Shown here: positions 51,895 to 60,101 of the stretch, in pieces
Position numbering within the stretch: position 1 is the first letter of the stretch
Layout of the letters: every line of letters starts with the position of its first letter
Source of the DNA: Symbiodinium natans
Lineage: Eukaryota > Sar > Dinophyceae > Suessiales > Symbiodiniaceae
Assembly: GCA_905221605.1 (NCBI GenBank)
Contig: CAJNDS010002523.1
Span: forward strand, 1,656,606 to 1,720,605
Length of the DNA stretch: 64,000 bases
Reading direction: 5' to 3'
Notes under the pieces: model-generated
Databases searched by the model: none
Seen by the model: the letters and a program-made list of their open reading frames with translations, nothing else
Told to the model about the DNA's origin: nothing
Position numbers and translations under genes: made by a program

Positions 51895-51975
51895 CCTAGA
51901 CACCAAACCCTAAACCCTAAACCCTAAACCCTAACCCCTAAACCCTAAACCCTAAACCCTAAACCCTAAACCCTA
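51895..51975 (-). repeat. CCCTAAA array
   Basis: About 11 units. Confidence 0.93.
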
Positions 51976-52061
51976 CACTCCAGAAGCGCGCAAGCCAGGA
52001 GTCGCCAGCTTTGCAGGAGGTGGGCGTGAGTTGAAAGGGCTTGCGGTCTTGACCTCATCTG

Positions 52062-52575
52062 GGTTTAGGGTTTAGGGTTTCGGGGGTTTCGGGGGTTTCG
52101 GGGGTTTCGGGGGTTTCGGGGGTTTCGGGGGTTTAGGGTTTAGGGTTGAGGGTTGAGGGTTGAGGGTTTAGGGTTTAGGGTTTAGGGGGGTTTCGGGGGT
52201 TTCGGGGGTTTCGGGGGTTTAGGGTTTAGGGTTTCGGGGGTTTAGGGTTTAGGGTTTAGGGTTTAGGGTTTAGGGTTTAGGGTTTAGGGTTTAGGGTTTA
52301 GGGTGTCGGAGGTTTTGAAGTTTAGGGTTTAGGGTTTAGGGTTTCGGGGGGTTTGAGGTTTAGGGTTTAGGGTTTCGGGGGCGTAGGGTTGAGGGTTTCG
52401 TGTTTTGGTTTCAAGGGTTTTGGGTTGGGTTCTGGGTTTCGGGGTCTCAGGGCTTAGGATAGGGTTTTGGGTTTCGGGGGTTTAGGGTTTAGGGTTCTGG
52501 GTTTCGGGGCTCAGGGTTTAGGGGTTAGGGTTTTGGGTTTCGGGGGTTCAGGGTTTAGGGTTTTGGGCTTTACAT
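52062..52575 (+). repeat. compound TTTAGGG and TTTCGGGGG array
   Basis: About 510 bp. Blocks of a 9-mer GGGGGTTTC (six copies near 52080-52133, again at 52187-52220) alternate with perfect TTTAGGG blocks. The longest continuous telomere-related tract in the window. Confidence 0.95.
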
Positions 52576-52796
52576 GGGAGACTTCATAGAATCATTGCGA
52601 CTTGGAGGCACCCCTTCTGGTACGAGGTTTAGGTTCCGGTTTAGGGAGTAGAACTCACCATCCTTACAATTCCTAAGTCCAAGATCTCCAGCTCCAAGCG
52701 TTCAAACGAAGCCAAAACCCTAAACCCTAAACCCTAAACCTTAGACCCTAGACCCTAAACCCTAAACCCTATACCCTAACCCGTGAATGTGTGAAA

Positions 52797-52870
52797 GCGC
52801 TTTCACTGGCGCTGCGGCGCGGCAGGCTTGATGCTTCACGTCCGCGGCCACTTCAGGCAGCAAGCTGCAC
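52797..52870 (-). CDS. exon-like island
   Basis: Minus strand after GTGCAG reads SLLPEVAADVKHQACRAAAP then VKALSHIH. Unidentified; the plus strand is also open. Confidence 0.4.
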
Positions 52871-54914
52871 GGGTCAAACCCTAAACCCTAAACCCTAAAC
52901 CCTAAACCCTAAACCCTAAACCCTAAACCCTACAGCTCGAAAAGGTCCATGCCTCCCAGCTTTTTCAGCGGTGCCGCGGTGGGAGAAGCGATCTGTGGCT
53001 CCCGATTGATAGCAGCATGAGGTGCCCATCAGCCGGGGAAGCCTCCTGCTCGTCATGGTTGATCACCACGGCCTGCCCTGGGTTTTGGGTTTCGCGGGCT
53101 TAGGATTTAAGGGTTTAGGGTTTAAGGTTTCGTGGGTTTAGGATCTATGGGTTTATAGGGTTTTATATAGGAGACCTCAAGATTACCTGTGGCGTTTGGT
53201 GAAGCCCTTGGAGGCACCCCTTTTGGTAGGAGGTTTGGGGCTCGGCTTAGGGAAAAACTTTAGGGGTTTAACATTTTGGGATATCGGGCTCGGGGCCGCA
53301 GAAACTACGAATCCACAGCATTTGCCTTGTAGACCCTAAACCCAAAACCCCCAACATCCAAAGCCACCTCATGCCCTACACCCAACAGCGCCTGTATCAG
53401 GGCATATGAGCCACAAACCCTTCTAGGGTTTAGGGTTTAGGGTTTAACCATGGCCTCCCTAAACCCTAAACCCTAAACCCTTCTAGGGTTTTGGGGGCTA
53501 ACCTTGTAGCGGTCATTCTGTCCCGGCTGCAGGGCTTTAGTTCCTTGTTGGGGCGACAGGTTTTTGGGAAGCTTCGGATGTTTTTGCATCTACAGGGTCA
53601 GGGCGCAGTGTTTAGGGTTTAGGGTTTAGGGTTTATGGGTCTGATAGACTTCTTCTGGATGCATGCCTTCGGATGTACGTGGTGCCTGAACTCTGCAAAC
53701 GCGCAAGGGTTCTCTAAACCCCTATAAACCCCAAAGTCTCAACCCACAACTGCAAACACAACTCCCAGGGTTTAGGGTTTCGGGCCAACCCCTATGCGTA
53801 GCACAACAGTGCTCTGAACACACCTAAAGGCAGAGCACATCAGCGAGTGGCACGTACCAGGCCGACAAACCCTTCACCCTAAACCCTAAGGGCCCCCAAA
53901 CCTCATCAACTTATCCATCCCCTTGGCCCTACTAAACCTTACCCCCCAAACCCCTAAAGCCCTAAACCTGCGAAACCAGTAAACTTCCTGAGCCCCAAAA
54001 CCCTAAACCCTAAACCCCAAACCCCAAGCCCTAAACCCTAAACCCTGATGTAGGGATCCTCTCCCAGGCAGAGCTGCAAAGGTCCGGCGCGCCGCAAACC
54101 AACAACTGGAAGTCGGCGATCGTGCCTAACTGGCATTTCTAAGCCCAAAAGGCCTAGCCTTACCTCGCATATCGGGGCTTCCGAAAATAAGGGGTACCCT
54201 TTTTGAGGTTGCAAAAATAAGGCGTATAGTATTTCGGGGTATATTAGGGGGACCCTATTTTGGCACGAACAACAAAAGGCACAGGGACGTCTTGGCCATT
54301 GGACAGAAGGCATTGGGATACCTTGGCTTATTAAAGGGTCATCCTCCATAACGAGATCCTCTCTACTTGGGAGTAAATCCTGGACGAAAAGTATATACTT
54401 GTTGGGTATCTAGGCTGCCCAGTAACCAAGGCTTAAAAAGGGTGCCCTTTTTTGCTTAAAGGGGTTTAGAAGGGAACCTAAACCCCCCCAAAAGGGAATA
54501 AGGGTACTAGTGGGCATCCTAGGTATAAGTAGAGTGTGTGCCCAAAGTGCATCGGCCGCTTCGAAAGGATTCAACAAGCAGGCTCGGATGATCTCGTTCC
54601 CTCGAGTTTGGGGTTACGATACTCCCCTTAGAACCTTAGTAACAATATTGTTTTTAATATCCTCTTGGGCTTTATATACACAAAGAATAATTCCAAAGGG
54701 GGATATAGGTTCAGGTGAGGCATACTTGCCCCGTTCCCCCAGAAACCTAAGATTATTTCTGGGCGGCTTCGGGGTGTTTGCCATCGTTCCTCTTCCGGCA
54801 ATGCTCTCGCACGCATAGTGACGAATTCTTAGGGTCCGGGGGGGGGGGGGGGTTCACCTGCAAATCCACCGCATTCCCGCTCATGGTGGTGACGGTGACA
54901 GTGATCCGAACCAT
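52797..54914 (-). CDS. multi-exon gene starting at 54914 (tentative model)
   Basis: Minus-strand islands: 54.91 kb (ATG and GT donor), 54.57, 54.09, 53.0 and 52.83 kb, all open and free of heptamers. The first reads like the start of a ubiquitin-like beta-grasp domain (MVRITVTVTTMSG), a common N-terminus in dinoflagellate proteins. The 53.0 kb island ends PLKKLGGMDLFEL and a stop in one frame. Linking them is inference from strand and order. Confidence 0.4.
52937..53085 (-). CDS. exon-like island, possible C-terminus, frame change inside
   Basis: Minus strand after GGGCAG reads AVVINHDEQEASPADGHLM in one frame. A second frame reads APHAAINREPQIASPTAAPL then KKLGGMDLFEL and TAG at 52935. Both look coding, so there is either a frameshift or a small intron between them. 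The acidic, Pro/Ala-rich tail with a final DLFEL recalls adaptor-binding tails, but this is only a resemblance. Confidence 0.45.
53100..54040. other. intron-like sequence, no exon seen
   Basis: Short heptamer tracts (53417-53480, 53610-53640, 54000-54045) in otherwise unique sequence. The stretch TATAGGAGACCTCAAGATTACC near 53165 resembles one near 52572 (CATGGGAGACTTCATAGAATCA), each followed by GGAGGCACCCCTT, so a diverged dispersed repeat is present. Confidence 0.45.
54050..54130 (-). CDS. exon-like island
   Basis: Minus strand reads GTIADFQLLVCGAPDLCSSA then WERIPTS. Good coding look; a beta-grasp or ankyrin context is possible but not shown. Confidence 0.45.
54410..54522. mobile_element. 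MITE family D, copy 1
   Basis: Left CTAGGCTGCCCAGTAACCAA; right GGTACTAGTGGGCATCCTAG. Related to family C in its middle (GGGAACCTAAACCCC, GGGAATAAGGG). Confidence 0.85.
54528..54605 (-). CDS. exon-like island
   Basis: Minus strand reads QTRGNEIIRACLLNPFEAAD then ALWAHTL. Unidentified. The plus strand is also open. Confidence 0.4.
54858..54914 (-). CDS. first exon, ubiquitin-like start
   Basis: ATG at 54914, 19 codons MVRITVTVTTMSGNAVDLQ, then a GTGAAC donor. The alternating beta-strand pattern followed by SGN resembles the first hairpin of ubiquitin-like domains (MQIFVKTLTGK type). A poly(G) run (54838-54852 on the plus strand) lies just inside the intron. Confidence 0.55.
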
Positions 54915-55068
54915 TTTAGCTCTGGCAGGACTACAGAGGGATCCCCTGCACTGCCTTGCAGAGCCAAGCCCTAAGAAAAAAAAAAAACACCATGTATCTA
55001 AACCCTAAATAGGGTTTAGGGTTTAGGGTTCAGGATTTAGGGTTTAACCCTAAACCCTAAAACACCTT

Positions 55069-55140
55069 TCAGCAGATGCAGGACTGGTAAAGGATCCGGA
55101 CCATGGATGGTACACCGCCCTCTGCCCTATCGGACCAGTC
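55069..55140 (-). CDS. possible C-terminal exon
   Basis: Minus strand reads GLRDWSDRAEGGVPSMVRIL then YQSCIC and TGA. Repeat-free. Confidence 0.4.
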   Translation of the reverse strand, partial: DWSDRAEGGVPSMVRILYQSCIC

Positions 55141-58100
55141 CCGAAGCCCGAAACCCTAAACACTAAACCCTAAATGCCCGGACAAATGGGGGGGGGGGGT
55201 GAAATGAATGGGCTACAGGGGTTTATAGGATTTAGGTTTAGAGCTCAGGCCTTAGGGTGCATAGGGTTTATCGCGATTGGGGGGTTTCTGAAATTGGGGA
55301 CGTTATGATAAGGGAACCCTAACATTTTAGGGACTATAGGGCCCCATATTTTCGTAAACCCCCAAATGCAACGTCCACAAACATGCACTGGTTAGAACCG
55401 CTATAGAGGTCACCCGGCCGAGCATTCGGTTGCTGTTGCTGCTAATTCTAGTGTCAATTTGTACTTTTTGCGAACAATACTGTTATCATTGTTGCTCTTG
55501 TTTATGCTGCTTGTATTCTTTCGACATGTTGCTATCATTGCATTCGGCCGGGATTTCCTAAACCCTAAACCCTAAACGCCAAAACATAAACCAGAAAGTT
55601 TCAAAAGCCTGGAATCCTCGAAGCCCTGAGCCCCAAACTCCCGAGTTTCAACACCCAAGACTCCTCGAAATCCCAAACCGAAAAGCATCTACAGTAGAGT
55701 CTACGTCCTCCTCCTCCCCCAAGCCCCAAAGCTGAATCCCAAACCCTAACCCCAAACCCTAAACTCTAAAGAGCCCCACCAAGCAAAGCAAGAAACTGAA
55801 CCCTGCAGCCCAACAGAACCTTCACCCTAAACCCTGAAGCCCTCTAGGCTGCCCAGTAACCAAGGCTGAAAAAGGGTGACCTTTTTTGCTTAAAGGGGGT
55901 TATAAGGGAACCTAAACCCCAAAAAAAGGGAACAAGGGTACTACTGGGCATCCTAGCCCTTAATTAATCCAGAGTCAGGGTACAGCATGACATCTAACCC
56001 TAAACCCAAACCCTCTAAACCCACTAAACACCCTAAACCCTAAACCCTATAGGAATCCTCTAAACCCTCTAAACCTTCTACACCCCCTAAGCCCTCTAGA
56101 TCCTCTGAGCCCTCTAAACCCTCTACGCCCTCTGCCTTCTAAACCCTAAACCCTAAACCCTAAACCCCAAACCCCAAATCCCAAACCCTAAACCCTAAAC
56201 CCTAAACCCTAAACCTTTCGCCGAGCTACCGCTACCGGGCGTCGACGCTGTGGTCGCCGTGACGGCGAAGGCCGCCACGCGCGGGATGAGCTTGAAGCCT
56301 TTTTGGTTTATGTAGGGTCTAGGGTTTAGGGTTTAGGCTTTAGGGTTTTAGGGTTTTGGGGTTTAGGGGGTTTAGGGGGTTTAGGGTGTTTAGGTGGTTT
56401 AGGTGGTTTAGGGCTTTAGACAGGTTTGGGGTCTATCGCGGACTTCTCAGCATGTCGGTTGATCCTTCCCCGCAGCGCGAGCAGCGGGCGAAGGCCTAGG
56501 GTTTAGGGCTGTGGATTTAAGGTCTAGGTTTTCAAAGGGTTTAGGGTTTAGTATTTAGGGTTTTGAGTTTAGGGGTTTAGGGTTGTAAAAGGGCTAAGGG
56601 GATTAGGGCTTTTAGGGGTTTAGGGGTTTAAACCCTAAACCCTAAACCCTAAACCCTAAACCCTAAACCCAAACCCTAAACTCGGGTTAGACAGCCTTCA
56701 AGATCTACATCGACTTAGGGACTTAGGGGGCCCAAGGCTGTGCGGCTGCTCAAGCTTGAAAAACCTTCTAGGGTTAGGGTACTGAACCTCAACGCCAGCA
56801 GGCTAAACCCTAAACCCTAAACCCTAAACCCTTTAAACCCCTAACCCTAAACCCTAAACCCTAAACCCTCAACCCTAAACCCTAAACCCTAACCCTACAC
56901 CCTAAACCCTAAACCCTAAACCCCTAAACCCCTACAGCAGACGCCTAAACCCGTAAACCAGTCCTCTAGCTCCCCTGAACCCCTAAACCCTAAACCCTAA
57001 ACCCTAAACCCTAAACCCTAAACTCTAAACACCGAACCCTAAAAGCACGCCCCGTCGCCGCTGACGGCAGCATGTTGCGGAAGCCAGGTTCCGGCTGCAG
57101 CTCGACCAGCATCCTTTTTGAAATCTGAGGGTTCAGTCAGTTCGGGTTTAGGGTTTAGGGTTTAGGGTTTGGGGTTTAGGGTTTAGGGTTTAGGGTTTAG
57201 GGTTTAGGGTTTAGAGTTTAGGGGGTTTGTGGCTTAATTATCTTGTAGGGTTTAGGGTTTTGGGTTCATTGTGCCTGGTTGGAGTGTTTCTGGGTTCGGT
57301 AAGGTTTGGGCCAGGCAACGAAGACAACCCAATGGAGCATTCACCGAACTCTGAAGCCAGGCGGCCCGCACCGCGCAGAAACCCTAAACCCTAAACCCTA
57401 AACCCTAAACCCTAAACTCCGGGTTTGGAATTTGGAGGTCTCCGAAGTTAGGGGTGCCTTATTGGGTCCTTAAAAGAAGGGAATCCCATTATATGGGGGG
57501 TCTACATTTGGGGTTCCCGATTTTGGTAAACTATCATTTGGGCTGCAGGGTGCAGGCAATAATTCCGGACAAGTCTTACCAAATCACAAAGCTACGCTGG
57601 GTCGCCAAAGGGTTCCACAGGTTCAGGGTACTTATGACCCAAATAAGTTTATAGCCCACTTCTAAGCCCCTCAATGACTCCAAGCGTATAGTCTAAATAA
57701 GTGGGAAATTACACATTCTGAACCTCCAAGTAGACCTCAGAGAAGAAGCCCGGAAGGCAGCTACATCAGGGCCTCGCAGTAAGCCCTAGAACCCAACACG
57801 AGAAAACTCAAAAAAAGCAAAAGCCCGAAGCCCGTGCATCCCAAGAACCACGGAAGCCCCAAAACTTTAGGGTTTAGGGTTTAGGCTCCAAAACTGCTAT
57901 AGTGAACTCCAGAAAGTTGGAACATGGGTTTGGGATGATGACTGCTGGGTTTCCCTATACTTCACCTTAAGGGTATGAGGATACTGATGTTCCAACTTTC
58001 TTGAGTTTACTATATTACCCAGCAACACTCCCTGGGTCGGGTTTGGGGTTTAGAGTTTAGGGTTCAGGGTTCTAAGGGCGAGCTTGACATCCATAGTCCT

Positions 58101-58792
58101 CTGCGAACTTCAAGCTCCAGATGATGCAGCGCTGTTGCGCGTGGGGATTCTCCACCTCGGGTTGAAGGTTCAGGGTTCAGGGATGAGGGTTTGGAGTTTA
58201 GGGTTTAGGGTTTGGGTTTAGGGTTTAGGGTTTAGGGTTGAGGGTTGAGGGTTTAGGGCTTAGGGCTTAGGGCTTAGGGTTTAGGGTTCAGGGTTTAGGG
58301 TTTGGGGCTCAAGGTTCAAGGCTTAGAGCGTCTGGGCACGGGTGGCTTCAAGAACAAGGGTGGGGCTTAGGGTTCTATCCCTAAACCCTAACCCCTATAC
58401 CCTTTAAGGGTACCAAGGAAAAGCTGGAGGGCATCAAAGGGGCCATAATATAGATCAACTCTAGTATACGTCTTTTGTGAGGTCGTAGTGAGGGTGTATA
58501 TAGTGAGGGTGGGGCTTAGGTTCTTTATTTTGCCAGAGTTCAGGGTTTTGTCTTCTGGTTTGTTCTCCCTCTCCTTTCTCTAAACCACTAACCCGAAACC
58601 CGAAACCCCGAAACCCTAAACCTGTGACAGGGCAGATGTGGCGGCGTGCTAGCCCTCTGGGTTTCGGGTCTACCACTTACGACGCATGCACAAAGAATGC
58701 CAGGTCGCCTTCTTGGACAGGTAGACGTACAAGTAGCAAAAGGAATTGTCCTCGCTGGGCCGCGTTGTGCAAATCCACGAGGCAAGCCCTAA
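55069..58792 (-). CDS. multi-exon gene ending at 55069 (tentative model)
   Basis: Minus-strand islands at 58.7, 58.1, 57.1, 56.3 and 55.1 kb are open, repeat-free and have good splice signals in places (GTAAGT donor at 58680). The last ends in TGA at 55069-55071, about 150 bp upstream of the next gene's ATG, so two genes sit head to tail. None of the exons is recognised. Confidence 0.4.
55150..56040. other. no gene seen; one MITE
   Basis: Unique sequence with few heptamers. 55380-55560 is AT-richer, with CGGCCGAGCATTCGG at its left and GCATTCGGCCGGG at its right. The MITE copy at 55844-55956 lies within. Confidence 0.4.
55844..55956. mobile_element. MITE family D, copy 2
   Basis: Left CTAGGCTGCCCAGTAACCAA, right GGTACTACTGGGCATCCTAG. 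About 90% identical to copy 1 by eye; both are 113 bp. Confidence 0.88.
56139..56215 (-). repeat. CCCTAAA array
   Basis: About 11 units with CCCCAAA variants. Confidence 0.9.
56218..56312 (-). CDS. exon-like island, strand uncertain
   Basis: Minus strand reads GFKLIPRVAAFAVTATTAST then PGSGSSA. The plus strand is open too (ELPLPGVDAVVAVTAKAATR). GC-rich and coding-like. Confidence 0.35.
56310..57030. repeat. series of TTTAGGG and CCCTAAA arrays
   Basis: TTTAGGG-type 56310-56420 and 56495-56635 (degenerate); CCCTAAA 56630-56690, 56802-56935 and 56978-57030. At 56630 a GGGGTTTA run meets a CCCTAAA run head-on, making a telomere-repeat palindrome (also near 55010 and 5338). Confidence 0.88.
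57046..57122 (-). CDS. exon-like island
   Basis: Minus strand after CCTCAG reads ISKRMLVELQPEPGFRNMLP then SAATG. One of the more protein-like islands; unidentified. Confidence 0.5.
57146..57225 (+). repeat. TTTAGGG array
   Basis: About 11 units. Confidence 0.93.
57619..57731. mobile_element. MITE family A, copy 3 (degraded)
   Basis: Left AGGTTCAGGGTACTTATGAC; right TTCTGAACCTCCAAGT. Core shares CACTTCTAAGCCCCT, the complement of AGGGGCTTCTAAGTG in copy 2. Confidence 0.6.
57898..58014. mobile_element. MITE-like element E
   Basis: Inverted ends of about 27 bp with a few mismatches: left TATAGTGAACTCCAGAAAGT TGGAACA, right TGTTCCAACTTTCTTGAGTT TACTATA. Single copy in the window. Confidence 0.8.
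58082..58152 (-). CDS. exon-like island
   Basis: Minus strand reads VENPHAQQRCIIWSLKFAED then YGCQA. Strong coding look; unidentified. Confidence 0.5.
58155..58325 (+). repeat. TTTAGGG array
   Basis: About 23 units, partly TTGAGGG and CTTAGGG. Confidence 0.92.
58681..58790 (-). CDS. exon with canonical donor
   Basis: Minus strand reads RPSEDNSFCYLYVYLSKKAT then WHSLCMR and ends at GTAAGT (58675-58680). The segment before it (GLASWICTT) is also open. Unidentified; possibly the 5' part of the gene ending at 55069. Confidence 0.5.
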
Positions 58793-58797
58793 ACTGG

Positions 58798-58880
58798 TTT
58801 AGGGCTTAGGGCTTAGGGCTTAGGGTTTAGGGTTTAGGGTTTAGGGTTCAGGGTTTAGGGTTCGGGGTCTAGGGTTCAGG
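58798..58880 (+). repeat. TTTAGGG array
   Basis: About 11 units. Confidence 0.92.
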
Positions 58881-59214
58881 GTGGAGGTTTCGGGCCTAAA
58901 CCATAGCCCGGAAGCTCTGGAGTCCTGGAGTTTCAGGAGTACACCTTCAAGTCTTGTTGGGTCTCGTGTTGTGGATGAACTCAGGCACCTTAGAGGTATA
59001 TTCGGCTCCCGGCACCCTAAACCCTAAACCCTAAACCCTGAACCCTGAACCCAAAACCCTATAAACCCTAAACCGGAAGCCTAGATGCCCCAAACCCAGA
59101 ATGCCCAAAACCCAGACCCAAACTTGCCGGCAAACATCGGATGCCTTGAACTTTGGGCTTAAGACTTTAGGGTGGGGGGAGGGGGGAATGCTATTCGTAA
59201 TGATTCCGACGCCT

Positions 59215-59445
59215 AGGGTTTAGGGTTTAGGGTTTAGGGTTTAGGGTTTAGGGTTTAGGGTTTAGGGTTTAGGAGTATTTGGAGTATCTTAAGGGGCGTT
59301 TTTTTTCTCAGGGGACTTGGCAGGGCGAGGCCTCAGATGGCCAGGGCTTAGGGCTTAGGGCTTAGGGCTTCGGGTTTAGGGTTTAGGGTTTAGGGTTTAG
59401 GGTTTAGGGTTTAGGGTTTAGGGTTTAGGGTTTAGGGTTTAGGGT
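59215..59445 (+). repeat. last TTTAGGG arrays before the repeat-free region
   Basis: 59215-59272 and 59347-59445 (14 units). After 59445 the heptamer is not seen again, a sharp change in sequence type. The island between has a good plus-strand acceptor (TTTTTTTTCTCAG at 59308-59320). Confidence 0.93.
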
Positions 59446-60101
59446 ACGGGGGGACAACCAAGGAAGGAAATCAACTCCCCTAATCGCCCTGAACTTATAT
59501 TTCCCAGATCGAACCAAGAAACAACCAAGAACACGGATAAGAGCAACCCAGGGGGGAAGGAAAGGGGGAAGGAATCCACACCCTTACCAAACCCTAAGAA
59601 CCCAGGCACTACTTTTTGAACTTGTGGCTTTCTGTTCAAGCCCATCTTGAGCCAAATACGATTACCGGGTTCATTAACCCTTCCAACTTCCAACACTAAC
59701 TCCTTTCTACAATACCAATTGCAGCTCCGCACTCCCCCTGTCCTAGGATTTCCTAGGACACATTGGAGATGCAGATCTTTTGGCCAAAAACTGCCATTAC
59801 GGCAGCAGCCAGCTGCTTGAAATGCAAATTGTGGTTTAACGTCTTCCAGGACGGAATTATAGCACATTGGCTAACCTACTACCCATAGAGAATCTTTTTT
59901 CACCTTGATCCTCTCATCACTGAAGACTCCTTGGCCTTCTCCACCACAAACCGTGGTCTTCGCTACGCGAAAAGCTACTGACTCCTACTATCAGGGATTT
60001 CCATACCCTTAATAGTAACCACCACATTGTCAGCACATTGGCTGTTCCAGCGCACCGGTCTCCAGAAAGAGAAAAACCATCCCTTCATCCATACCATCCA
60101 A
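59446..60101 (-). other. repeat-free region downstream of the CCCH-finger frame
   Basis: Minus strand carries an open stretch (59439-59867, ATG at 59867) reading MCYNSVLEDVKPQFAFQAAG at its start, with a hydrophobic stretch near its end. It could be 3' UTR, a second small frame of the same element, or a frameshifted continuation. No match recognised. Confidence 0.3.

Larger units (their letters stand above)
1..59445. repeat. dispersed telomere-type heptamer (TTTAGGG/CCCTAAA) mosaic
   Basis: Tracts of TTTAGGG on the plus strand and CCCTAAA alternate without clear order through this span. They range from two or three units to about 40, from perfect to strongly degenerate (TTGAGGG, TTCAGGG, TTTCGGG, GGGGTTT, TGTAGGG). 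They are absent to the right of 59445. The heptamer is the plant/algal and dinoflagellate telomere type, but with orientation switching dozens of times, and with exons and mobile elements between tracts, this is interstitial repeat and not a chromosome end. Larger arrays are listed separately; gaps between listed features are mostly short or degenerate tracts of this kind. Confidence 0.97.
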
